Position numbers and translations under genes: made by a program | Assembly (NCBI GenBank): GCA_910585715.1 | Contig: CAJUEX010000049.1 | Coordinates: 1-27,600 of the forward strand | DNA from: an uncultured Lachnospiraceae bacterium | GTDB lineage: Bacteria; Bacillota; Clostridia; Lachnospirales; Lachnospiraceae | Direction: 5' to 3' | Length of the DNA stretch: 27,600 nucleotides | The notes under the pieces: model-generated | The model's database searches: none | The model's input: only the letters and a program-made list of their open reading frames with translations | Told to the model about the DNA's origin: nothing | Shown: positions 6,662-13,543 of the stretch, piece by piece | How positions within the stretch are numbered: position 1 is the stretch's first letter | Layout of the letters: each line of letters begins with the position of its first letter

Positions 6662-9295
6662 ATGAGTGATATGAACAAGGAAGAATTAATGAGAGGGCTT
6701 TCTGATTCTCAGGTAAGCAAAAGTAAGCAGGAGTTTGGTACAAATGAACTTGCAAGGAAAGAAGCAGAATCCCTTTGGTCAATGTTTATCGGGGCATTTG
6801 ATGATATTTGGATTAAAGTATTATGTGCTGCTTTGGTTTTAAAAATTGTCTTGTCTGTTTTGGGCGCTTTCGTTCCGGCATTAGCAGGTGAGAATGACGT
6901 TGTTGAAATTATCAGTATTATTTTAGCCATTGGTCTGGCTACCGGATTCAGCACTTTATCCGAGTATAGAAATAGTTCCAGAAGCGAAGCGCTGCAGGAG
7001 GAATATAATAAGACTTATGCCAAAGTTATGAGAAATGGTAAGCTGATTAATATTCTTACAAGCGAAATCGTGAAAGGCGATACGATTCTGGTTCAGGCAG
7101 GAGATAAGATTCCGGTGGACGGTTTACTGTTTGAGGGGCATATCAAGGTTTCACAGGCGGCATTAAACGGTGAATCCAGAGATGAGACGAAAACAGCCGC
7201 TGCAAATATGGATGAAGCAGAATCTACAGATTATGCATCTGCCTGTAAAATATTTATGGGTTCTGTAGTGACTTCCGGTGAAGGTTATATGGTTGCAACC
7301 GTAATTGGCGATGCATCAGAGCTTGGAAAAATCAATAAAGCATTAACGGATGACGAGGAAGAAGAGAGAAAGGATACCTCAAGCCTGAAGCTGGAGGTTG
7401 TAGCGGCAGGCATTGGTAAGTTGGGGGTATCAGCTGCTGCTATTGCAGGCATTCTGCATGTGGCGCTTACGCTTATCAGGGCAAATGAAGCAATTACGGT
7501 AGTATCTGTACTTTTACTGATTGCAGAAGCTGTAATGTTAATGGCTTCCATTGTAATCATGGCAGTGCCGGAAGGGCTTCCTATGATGAACAGTTTGGTT
7601 CAGTCCATGAACACAGAATCTATGTATAAAAAGAACATTCTGGTCAGCCATAAAGCTGCATTTTCTGATTCGGCATATATGAACGTTCTGTTTAGTGATA
7701 AGACAGGAACCATTACCCAGGGCAATTTATCCCTTGTGGAATTCATTACCGGCGAAGGGAAGATTGTAGACAATATTCAAAGCAGGGAATTCATTGAAGC
7801 AATTTCACTGAATAATCTGGCAAAGGTATCCGAAGGGAAATCCATCGGCAGTAATAATATGGACAGGGCGCTTTTGACGTATGCGCTGAACAATGGCTAT
7901 GATGATTCCAAAAATAATCCTGATATGATAAAAGACATCAGCGGATTTGATTCAGAAAAGAAATGTGCCACGGTTACTTTGAAAAATGGAGTGGTATATT
8001 GGAAGGGAGCTACTGAAAATATTATCGATGAGATAACCCACTATATGCTTCCGGACGGAGAGGAGAAGAAATTCACTTCTGTTGAAAAAAAAGCAGTGGA
8101 AGAGCAGATGCTTGCCGAGGCAAAGCGGACCATGAAGCTTTTGTCAGTAGCCAAAATCGTGGATGGAAAAACCGTTTTAATGGCAGTTCTCTGCCTGAGG
8201 GATAATGTGAGGACGGATGCTGTGGAAACGGTTGAAATTCTTAACAGTGCAGGAATTCAGGTTGTAATGGTAACGGGAGATGCGGAAGAGACAGCGGTTG
8301 CAATTGCGAAAGAAGCAAGCATCTTAAAGGATGAAAAGAAGGATGTGGTCCTCACCCATGAGCAGCTGGAAAAGATGTCTGATGAGGAGCTTAAGAAGGT
8401 ACTGCCAAATCTCAGGGTGGTAAGCAGGGCGAAACCACTTGATAAGAAGAGGCTGGTTTCCATTTCACAGCAGTTGGATGACGTGTGCGGTATGACAGGT
8501 GACGGAGTGAATGATGCACCTGCTCTGAAGCAGGCAGATATAGGCTTTGCCATGGGAGACGGCACTGCAGTTGCTCAGGAAGCGGGAGATGTTGTTATTC
8601 TTAATAACAGCCTGACATCCATTAAGGATTGTGTTCTTAACAGCAGGACAATGGCAAAGTCAGTAGGCAAATTCCTGATTTTCCAGCTGACAGTCAATAT
8701 CAGTACACTGTTAATGAATATTATCGCACCTGTTCTTGGATGGACAGAGCCATTTTCCATTGTCCAGATTTTATGGATTAACCTCATTATGGATACTCTG
8801 GCAGCAATGGCATTTGGCGGGGAGCCTATTCTGGACAGATATATGAAGGACAAGCCTGCTCTTAGAACGGATAATATTTTAACAACTTATATTAAATCAG
8901 CAATTGGAACAAGTTCCATTTTCATTACTTTAGGCTCTATTTTGATTTTAGAGAATATTGCCGGCATTACGGATTTTGTTACGCCTGCCGGATGCGGAGA
9001 TCCTGAATTGTATAAGAAGACATTTATGTTTGCGTTTTTTATCTATTCCATTATTTTTAACAGCCTGAATACCAGGTCTGAAAGATTCAACCTGTTTGAG
9101 CATATTGGAGAAAATAAAAACTTTGTGTTTGTAATGGGAGCTATATTTGTGTTACAGACAGTCATTATTGAAATAGGAGGCAAGGTATTTAATACAACAA
9201 CGCTTAGTGTGAGGGCACTGCTTGTTTCAATGGCTTTGGCAATACTGATCATACCTGTTGATATGGTAAGAAAAGCAATTGTAGCCAGAAAATAA
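6662..9295 (+). CDS. Calcium-translocating P-type ATPase, PMCA-like (type IIB)
   Basis: The 877-residue protein is a full-length P2-type cation pump that uses ATP to move ions, predicted Ca2+, out of the cytoplasm. It contains PEGLP in M4 (303-307), the phosphorylation site SDKTGT with Asp346, and the hinge TGDGVND (612-618). M5 carries FQLTVN and M6 carries WINLIMD, the pattern of PMCA-like pumps with one Ca2+ site. Oddities are NGES (169-172) in place of the usual TGES dephosphorylation motif, and an unusual segment between PEGLP and DKTGT that lacks the common ETMG/ETLG. The start at ATG 6662 follows AAGGAGGA (6642-6649). Location after four TerD genes suggests it controls the calcium that TerD proteins sense; that link is inference. 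Confidence 0.9.
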   Translation: MSDMNKEELMRGLSDSQVSKSKQEFGTNELARKEAESLWSMFIGAFDDIWIKVLCAALVLKIVLSVLGAFVPALAGENDVVEIISIILAIGLATGFSTLSEYRNSSRSEALQEEYNKTYAKVMRNGKLINILTSEIVKGDTILVQAGDKIPVDGLLFEGHIKVSQAALNGESRDETKTAAANMDEAESTDYASACKIFMGSVVTSGEGYMVATVIGDASELGKINKALTDDEEEERKDTSSLKLEVVAAGIGKLGVSAAAIAGILHVALTLIRANEAITVVSVLLLIAEAVMLMASIVIMAVPEGLPMMNSLVQSMNTESMYKKNILVSHKAAFSDSAYMNVLFSDKTGTITQGNLSLVEFITGEGKIVDNIQSREFIEAISLNNLAKVSEGKSIGSNNMDRALLTYALNNGYDDSKNNPDMIKDISGFDSEKKCATVTLKNGVVYWKGATENIIDEITHYMLPDGEEKKFTSVEKKAVEEQMLAEAKRTMKLLSVAKIVDGKTVLMAVLCLRDNVRTDAVETVEILNSAGIQVVMVTGDAEETAVAIAKEASILKDEKKDVVLTHEQLEKMSDEELKKVLPNLRVVSRAKPLDKKRLVSISQQLDDVCGMTGDGVNDAPALKQADIGFAMGDGTAVAQEAGDVVILNNSLTSIKDCVLNSRTMAKSVGKFLIFQLTVNISTLLMNIIAPVLGWTEPFSIVQILWINLIMDTLAAMAFGGEPILDRYMKDKPALRTDNILTTYIKSAIGTSSIFITLGSILILENIAGITDFVTPAGCGDPELYKKTFMFAFFIYSIIFNSLNTRSERFNLFEHIGENKNFVFVMGAIFVLQTVIIEIGGKVFNTTTLSVRALLVSMALAILIIPVDMVRKAIVARK

Positions 9296-9313
9296 CTGCT
9301 TGTAAAATATAAG

Positions 9314-9351
9314 AAAGGTGTGATAAGGTGTATCTGCATCACACCTTTTTT
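9314..9351 (+). terminator. Intrinsic terminator after the calcium ATPase gene
   Basis: An 11-bp stem (AAAGGTGTGAT 9314-9324 with ATCACACCTTT 9338-9348) has a 13-base loop and leads into a run of T. It ends about 55 bases after the ATPase stop. The possible in-frame ATG at 9320 lies inside the stem, which argues against using it as the start of the next gene. Confidence 0.8.
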
Positions 9352-9367
9352 ATTAGGAGAAAGCGGA

Positions 9368-10132
9368 ATGATAATTTTTAATTCAGACTTAGACAATACA
9401 CTGATATATTCCTATAAACATGATATTGGAGACGCAAAGCGAAATGTTGAAATATATCAGGGAAGAGAAATCTCATTCATGACAGACAAAACATACGAAC
9501 TTTTGCAGAAGGTAAAAAAAGAAATGCTGATTGTTCCCACTTCCACCAGGACAATAGAGCAGTATAACCGGATTGACCTGGGAATCGGAAGTTTTAAATA
9601 TGCGCTTGTATGTAATGGCGGCATTTTGCTGGTGGATGGAAGAAAAGATGAAAGCTGGTACAGGGAGTCCTTAAGCCTGGCAGCTTTGAGCGCTGCTGCG
9701 ATTCATACGGCACTAAGGCTGCTGGAAGGGGATTCACGGCGAAAATTTGAACTTCGGTTCATAGAGGAGTTGTTTGTTTTTACCAAATGCAGCGAACCTG
9801 AAAAGGTGGTATATGATTTAAGGGCGCAGCTTCGTACTGATCAGGTGGACATATTTAATAACGGCGAGAAAGTATATGTGCTGCCAAGGAAACTGAATAA
9901 GGGTGCTGCGGTTGGACGGCTCAGGGAAATGCTTAAGCCGGATTTTGTCATAGCTGCAGGCGATAGTGAATTTGATATATCTATGGTTACAAAGGCAGAC
10001 AGAGGTTTCGTTCCAAATGGATTTAAAAGTAAATACGGAGTTGCTGAAGCAGTATATGAAGCGGCTTCAGGCAGCGTTTTTTCGGAGACGGTTTTAGAGG
10101 AATGCATAAAAACAAAAGCGGAGTTGTCATAA
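9368..10132 (+). CDS. HAD-superfamily phosphatase (Cof/HAD-IIB type)
   Basis: The 254-residue cytosolic hydrolase carries all four HAD motifs. Motif I is DLDNT (nucleophile Asp7, acid/base Asp9), motif II is PTSTRT near residues 57-62, the motif III lysine is probably Lys178 in KLNKG, and motif IV is GDSEFD (198-203). The large insertion between motifs II and III marks the C2B cap typical of sugar-phosphate phosphatases. I chose ATG 9368 over ATG 9320 because AGGAGA lies seven bases upstream and the longer start falls in a terminator stem and adds a non-homologous hydrophobic leader. HAD phosphatases are recurrent partners in Ter biosynthetic modules, where a nucleoside-like product has been predicted; the substrate here is unknown. 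Confidence 0.85.
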   Translation: MIIFNSDLDNTLIYSYKHDIGDAKRNVEIYQGREISFMTDKTYELLQKVKKEMLIVPTSTRTIEQYNRIDLGIGSFKYALVCNGGILLVDGRKDESWYRESLSLAALSAAAIHTALRLLEGDSRRKFELRFIEELFVFTKCSEPEKVVYDLRAQLRTDQVDIFNNGEKVYVLPRKLNKGAAVGRLREMLKPDFVIAAGDSEFDISMVTKADRGFVPNGFKSKYGVAEAVYEAASGSVFSETVLEECIKTKAELS

Positions 10133-10143
10133 ACTCCGCTTTT
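10114..10143. terminator. Bidirectional terminator between convergent operons
   Basis: A perfect 12-bp stem (AAAAGCGGAGTT 10114-10125 with AACTCCGCTTTT 10132-10143) has a six-base loop and overlaps the stop codon of the HAD gene. On the minus strand it is followed by a GTTTTTA run, and on the plus strand the stem itself ends in TTTT, so it can end transcription of both the HAD gene and the AIM24-like gene. Confidence 0.8.
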
Positions 10144-10160
10144 ATATGATATCTTATTTT

Positions 10161-10865
10161 TTAATCCATAGCTACACTGATTCCGCCCCGTCGCTCGGAG
10201 GGCTGAATGATTACAGTAACAGCAGAGTTTCCATGCCATTCAAATTGATAGGATTCCCCGGAGGTTTGCCCGATAAAGGTCTTCCAGGAAACATCGGCGG
10301 TTACCTGGGGATCACAATGTCCGTTTCCTACCCAGCATATAACCGCATCCGGATCCACAGAAATGGTTTCATGAGATGTCACGTTGCTGAGAACAATCGG
10401 GTTGCCGTCTGATAAAACGGCTACATAAGCATTATTTCCCCTGGCAGTAAGCGTGGATGTAGCCAAACCTTTTTGGGAAAGAACTCCCACACCAATGAAT
10501 CTGACGCTGTAATCGCAGTCATTTGTAAAAGCAAGAATATTTTCTGATTCAACAGAAATGGTTTCGCCGGGTTCTAAGTGATAAATGACCACATGCTGTC
10601 CATAGCTTGCGTAATATGTAACAGAATCACCATTTAAATTTACCTTCATAAGGGGCAGGTTCTCGCCGGTTACCCTTCTGGCTAAATGTCCAAGCAAGGC
10701 CTGACCCAGGTTATTCTGAGGTCCTAACAGGACTTTGTCAAACTTGTAATTTTTGCTGCCTGAGTTTTCGCCTGCAATAAAGGCTCCGGCTTTGGCAAAA
10801 AGCACATCGCTTCCTGTACACGTGACTTTTAAAGTTAACTCATTGATTGTTTCGAATTTTAACAT
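10161..10865 (-). CDS. AIM24-family protein
   Basis: The 234-residue protein matches the AIM24/TIGR00266 family: a beta-rich protein of unknown activity named after a yeast mitochondrial inner-membrane factor and widespread in bacteria, often encoded near TerD genes. Typical features are the early LLFAKAGAFIA-like segment, the central HLEPGETISVESENILAF, and ETISVDPDAVICW farther on, two related beta-strand repeats (about residues 96-113 and 166-178). There are no transmembrane segments and no signal peptide. ATG 10865 has AGGAGG seven bases upstream. It follows the minus-strand TerD gene by 22 bases and shares its promoter. A role in membrane or stress homeostasis with TerD is inference. Confidence 0.85.
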   Translation of the reverse strand: MLKFETINELTLKVTCTGSDVLFAKAGAFIAGENSGSKNYKFDKVLLGPQNNLGQALLGHLARRVTGENLPLMKVNLNGDSVTYYASYGQHVVIYHLEPGETISVESENILAFTNDCDYSVRFIGVGVLSQKGLATSTLTARGNNAYVAVLSDGNPIVLSNVTSHETISVDPDAVICWVGNGHCDPQVTADVSWKTFIGQTSGESYQFEWHGNSAVTVIIQPSERRGGISVAMD

Positions 10866-10887
10866 TCGTATTCCTCCTGTCCTATAT

Positions 10888-11700
10888 TTAAATTACCTGA
10901 ACTCCATATAACTGGCATAAGCCGGCAAGGTCCCTTGCGACGCCGTTTCCGACAGCATTAAATTTCCATGAGCCGCTATGAATATAAATTTCACCAATCA
11001 TCATGGAGGTTACATTAGAATAGTATTCATCCATTTTAAAGCTGACGATTTCGCTGCCCGAAGTCTCATCAATAATACGTATATATGCATCCTTTAGCAT
11101 GCTGAAGTTTAATCTTTTTTCCAAAGCTTCGTTTATAGTCAGTACAAAAACGATTTTGGCAACAGCAGAATTGAGTCTGGTAAAATCAATGGAAATGATT
11201 TCACGGTCAGCGCCGGTATCTATACGGAATACGGTACTGTTGTCAGGACTTTGGGTCTGTCCGTAGAAAACAAACCAGGTGTCGCCAATCACCTTGCCGG
11301 TTGAATTAAGTAAAAAAGCAGATACATCCACATCACAATTGGGATTAGTTGTGTTCCAGCCTAAGCATGCCTTGATTTTTGACAATTTCCCCGAATTTTC
11401 CAAAGGGACTTTTTGGCCTTTTTGAATCGTATGAATTAGCCGGGGAATAGGTTTAGATACTGCTGCTGGAACAGCCTGGGCAGAATTTGCCGGATCGGAA
11501 CATGATGATGATGGCATGGCTGGCGGTGCGGAAAAAGAATTGTGATTGTGCAATGCTGCAGCTGCAGAATTTTGTGCTGCACCGTTATTTATCGATAAAA
11601 TATCCTGAGATGATTTTGCCCCCTGAACCTTAATCTGATTTATTGACAGAATGGTTTCTCTGCTCAAGGGAGCTGAAGATTTCATTGGAATATTAACCAT
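10888..11700 (-). CDS. TerD-family protein with a long disordered N-terminus
   Basis: In this 270-residue protein only residues about 89-270 form the TerD domain (IQKGQKVPL, then CDVDVSAFLLNSTGK as the metal loop, and FNAVGNG near the end). The first ~88 residues are Ala/Ser/Asn/Pro-rich and probably disordered. They contain the five-residue motif ILSIN twice (17-21 and 34-38), which suggests a docking element. The GDNLTGAGDGDDEQ block is replaced by FRIDTGADREIISID, so calcium binding may differ. The gene is transcribed opposite to the other TerD genes with its own promoter and is followed by the AIM24-like gene. The ribosome binding site is a weaker AAGGGTGAT before ATG 11700. It may act as a regulator or adaptor of the locus. 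Confidence 0.85.
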   Translation of the reverse strand: MVNIPMKSSAPLSRETILSINQIKVQGAKSSQDILSINNGAAQNSAAAALHNHNSFSAPPAMPSSSCSDPANSAQAVPAAVSKPIPRLIHTIQKGQKVPLENSGKLSKIKACLGWNTTNPNCDVDVSAFLLNSTGKVIGDTWFVFYGQTQSPDNSTVFRIDTGADREIISIDFTRLNSAVAKIVFVLTINEALEKRLNFSMLKDAYIRIIDETSGSEIVSFKMDEYYSNVTSMMIGEIYIHSGSWKFNAVGNGVARDLAGLCQLYGVQVI

Positions 11701-11762
11701 ATTTTATCACCCTTATTCCTGTAATTTGCTATAGAAATCCTTTGCTTTATATTCTATTTTAT

Positions 11763-11791
11763 ATTCTAGTGGAGAATACTGAAAATGTCAA
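11763..11791 (-). promoter_or_regulatory. Sigma-A promoter for the minus-strand TerD-AIM24 operon
   Basis: Read on the minus strand there is a perfect -35 TTGACA (11791-11786), a 17-base spacer and a -10 TAGAAT (11768-11763), one mismatch from consensus. Transcription would start near 11756, giving a leader of about 56 bases before ATG 11700. It is back to back with the rplJ promoter, about 60 bases away. Confidence 0.8.
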
Positions 11792-11850
11792 TTTATTTGA
11801 CCTTATGGGAAAGGAAACGGAACTGCAAACGAAACCGCAAAAAATACGGC

Positions 11851-11880
11851 TTGACAATCTCCTTAAATCTATGCTATCCT
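11851..11880 (+). promoter_or_regulatory. Sigma-A promoter for the rplJ-rplL operon
   Basis: A perfect -35 TTGACA (11851-11856) is followed by an 18-base spacer and -10 TATCCT (11875-11880), with an extended TG one base upstream of the -10. The transcript would begin near 11887, exactly where the L10 leader starts. Confidence 0.8.
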
Positions 11881-11886
11881 ATCTAC

Positions 11887-12062
11887 GGTCGTTTTGACCA
11901 TGCCGAAGACAGTAGGTGCAAAGGACTTATACAACAGTCCGGAGCGTAAGGATACCGCCTACCGAGGAGAGAAGAGTTGCAAAGCAGAACTTTTGCCTTC
12001 CCGTCTTTGGGAAGGCTTTTTTATAAAGCAGAACTCCTGTCGGCAGCAAAATCTATAAGGAG
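11887..12062 (+). promoter_or_regulatory. Ribosomal protein L10 leader with terminator hairpin
   Basis: The untranslated leader before rplJ carries the conserved L10-leader elements (GCCGAAGACAGTAGGTGC, then CCGCCTACCGAGG after a stem at about 11921-11945). In Firmicutes this RNA is bound by L10, or the L10-(L12)4 complex, to repress its own operon. It ends in an intrinsic terminator: GCCTTCCC 11995-12002 with GGGAAGGC 12009-12016, followed by six T. That arrangement fits autogenous transcription attenuation. The recognition rests on the motif and position; a covariance-model search (RF00557) would decide the limits. Confidence 0.88.
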
Positions 12063-12070
12063 GAAAGAAA

Positions 12071-12634
12071 ATGGCTAAAGTTGAATTGAAACAACCTATC
12101 GTTGAAGAAATTTCAGGCTATATCAAGGAAGCGCAGTCTGTTGTATTAGTAGATTACCGCGGGCTTACCGTAGAGCAGGATACAAGACTTCGTAAACAGC
12201 TTCGTGAAGCCGGAGTTACTTACAAGGTTTACAAAAACACCATGATGAACTTTGCATTTAAAGGAACTGACTGTGAAGCATTGACACAGTACTTAGAAGG
12301 ACCAAGCGCTATTGCGATTTCTGCAACAGATGCAACAGCTCCTGCAAGAGTTCTCGGGAAATTTGCAAAGGAAGCAGACAAGCTGGAAATCAAGGCTGGT
12401 ATTGTTGAAGGTATTGTTTATGACGCAAAGGGAATTGCAAGCATAGCTACGATTCCAAGCAGAGAAGAACTGCTTTCCAAGTTACTTGGAAGCATTCAGT
12501 CTCCAATTACCAACTTTGCTCGTGTCATGAACCAATTGGCAGAAAAGGGCGGAGCTTCCGATGCAGCACCGGCTGAAGCAGCTCCTGCAGCAGAAGCGCC
12601 GGCGGAAGAAGCGGCTGAAACACCTGCAGAATAA
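12071..12634 (+). CDS. rplJ: 50S ribosomal protein L10
   Basis: The 187-residue protein anchors the L7/L12 stalk on the large ribosomal subunit. The N-terminal RNA/L11-proximal domain is seen in VVLVDYRGLTVEQDTRLRK and YKVYKNTMM (about residues 24-58). The helix that binds L12 dimers is near residues 135-160, and the end is a flexible Ala/Glu/Pro-rich tail. AAGGAGG (12057-12063) precedes ATG 12071. It heads the stalk operon, unlike many bacteria in which rplK and rplA lie directly upstream; here the Ter locus does. Expression should be controlled by the L10 leader. Confidence 0.97.
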   Translation: MAKVELKQPIVEEISGYIKEAQSVVLVDYRGLTVEQDTRLRKQLREAGVTYKVYKNTMMNFAFKGTDCEALTQYLEGPSAIAISATDATAPARVLGKFAKEADKLEIKAGIVEGIVYDAKGIASIATIPSREELLSKLLGSIQSPITNFARVMNQLAEKGGASDAAPAEAAPAAEAPAEEAAETPAE

Positions 12635-12645
12635 TGGGGCATGAA

Positions 12646-12700
12646 TAAGCGCATATTGCGCTTAAGGTGTAAAAAAGCAACTGTCCGGTTTTCAAACCGG
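12646..12700 (+). other. Two hairpins in the rplJ-rplL gap
   Basis: One stem pairs TAAGCGC (12646-12652) with GCGCTTA (12658-12664) across a five-base loop. A second pairs CCGGTT (12685-12690) with AACCGG (12695-12700) across a TTCA loop. Neither has a T tail. They may mark an mRNA processing site or help raise L12 synthesis above L10, since the ribosome carries several L12 copies per L10. Confidence 0.5.
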
Positions 12701-12733
12701 CGGAAAATCGAAAATGAAAAGGAGAAGAATAAA

Positions 12734-13111
12734 ATGGCAAAATTAACAACAGCAGAAATTATCGATGCTATTAAAGAGTTAACAGTATTAGAATTAAATG
12801 ATTTAGTAAAAGCTTGTGAAGAAGAGTTTGGTGTATCTGCAGCAGCAGGCGTGGTAGTTGCAGCAGCAGGAGCAGGCGATGGAGCAGGCGCTGAAGAAAA
12901 GACAGAATTTGATGTAGAATTAACAGAAGTTGGACCAAACAAGGTTAAGGTTATCAAGGTGGTTCGTGAAGCTACAGGCCTTGGCTTGAAAGAAGCAAAG
13001 GATTTAGTTGACGGAGCACCTAAGGTATTAAAAGAAGCTGCATCTAAAGAAGAAGCAGAAGAAATTAAGACAAAATTAGAAGCAGAAGGCGCTAAGGTTA
13101 CATTAAAATAA
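12734..13111 (+). CDS. rplL: 50S ribosomal protein L7/L12
   Basis: The 125-residue stalk protein recruits translation GTPases such as EF-G and EF-Tu encoded later in this window. It has the N-terminal dimer helix region (LTTAEIIDAIKELTVLELND), an Ala/Gly-rich hinge near residues 36-52, and the C-terminal domain with KVIKVVREATGLGLKEAK. I start at ATG 12734 because AAGGAGA lies eight bases upstream and the mature family starts with MAKLT; an upstream ATG at 12641 would add a basic, unrelated 31-residue leader that crosses both hairpins. Cotranscribed with rplJ. Confidence 0.97.
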   Translation: MAKLTTAEIIDAIKELTVLELNDLVKACEEEFGVSAAAGVVVAAAGAGDGAGAEEKTEFDVELTEVGPNKVKVIKVVREATGLGLKEAKDLVDGAPKVLKEAASKEEAEEIKTKLEAEGAKVTLK

Positions 13112-13136
13112 TGTAAGCGCACAACTGAATGCTTAA

Positions 13137-13166
13137 GGCTCAGAGTTATTCTGAGCCTTTTTCTTT
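13137..13166 (+). terminator. Intrinsic terminator after rplL
   Basis: An 8-bp GC-rich stem (GGCTCAGA 13137-13144 with TCTGAGCC 13150-13157) has a five-base loop and is followed by TTTTTCTTTT. It should end most rplJ-rplL transcripts and separate them from rpoB. Confidence 0.88.
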
Positions 13167-13180
13167 TCGACTTGAGAGTA

Positions 13181-13398
13181 ACAGTTCAGTCCTCAGCTTT
13201 CTCCCACAGGAATCAGAACCGGCGGCAGGCAGAAAGTGATTTCTAAAGGAGTCCTTTTAAAAACGCCAGCGCTTAGCGAGGTATTTTCGAGCTTAGCACT
13301 GCTGCGTTTTTATCAGAGCGGGAGCGTGGCGACGTAGAAACACTTTCTGCCTGCCGCCGGTTCTGATTCCTGTGGGAGAAAGCTGAGGACTGAACTGT
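13181..13398. repeat. Perfect 58-bp inverted repeat around a 102-base core
   Basis: The left arm (13181-13238) and right arm (13341-13398) are exact reverse complements over all 58 bases. Skipping one A extends the pairing by six more bases (TTTCTA / TAGAAA). The core holds an inner stem (TAAAAACGC 13258-13266 with GCGTTTTTA 13304-13312) and the direct repeat GCTTAGC at 13271 and 13291. No ORF of note and no clear target-site duplication are seen. It could be a MITE-like or REP-like element, or a DNA/RNA cruciform-forming structure. It occupies most of the 432-base gap between rplL and rpoB. Confidence 0.9.
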
Positions 13399-13429
13399 AC
13401 AGAAAATCAAAATTTTTTAAAATTTCTTA

Positions 13430-13458
13430 TTGACCTGTATACAAATTTGTAGTAGAAT
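13430..13458 (+). promoter_or_regulatory. Sigma-A promoter for rpoB-rpoC
   Basis: The -35 TTGACC (13430-13435), a 17-base spacer and the -10 TAGAAT (13453-13458) give a near-consensus promoter. The transcript would start near 13465, leaving a leader of about 79 bases before rpoB. With the terminator upstream, rpoBC appears to be uncoupled from rplJL. Confidence 0.82.
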
Positions 13459-13543
13459 GGATAGTGCACTATTGTGGTATGGTATGCTTGTTCTAAGAAT
13501 ATCATCCGCGAATTAGACATATAAACGGAAAGAACGGGGTGAA

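Noticed and set aside
9320..9367. Upstream ATG extending the HAD phosphatase by 16 residues
   Set aside because: It lies inside the stem of the ATPase terminator, has no good ribosome binding site, and the added residues do not match the HAD fold, which begins with the motif I strand at ATG 9368.
10146..10412. Plus-strand open frame of 88 codons after the HAD gene
   Set aside because: It is antisense to the AIM24-like gene and starts within the convergent terminator region without a ribosome binding site.
12641..12733. Upstream ATG extending L7/L12 by 31 residues
   Set aside because: The extension is basic, crosses two hairpins and is foreign to the family; ATG 12734 has an ideal ribosome binding site.
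12496..13122. Minus-strand open frame of 208 codons over rplJ-rplL
   Set aside because: It is antisense to two certain ribosomal protein genes and is Ala/Ser-rich because the genes opposite are Ala/Glu-rich.
13271..13297. GCTTAGC direct repeats as the start of a CRISPR-like array
   Set aside because: There are only two 7-base copies inside the inverted-repeat core, with no third unit and no cas genes in the window.
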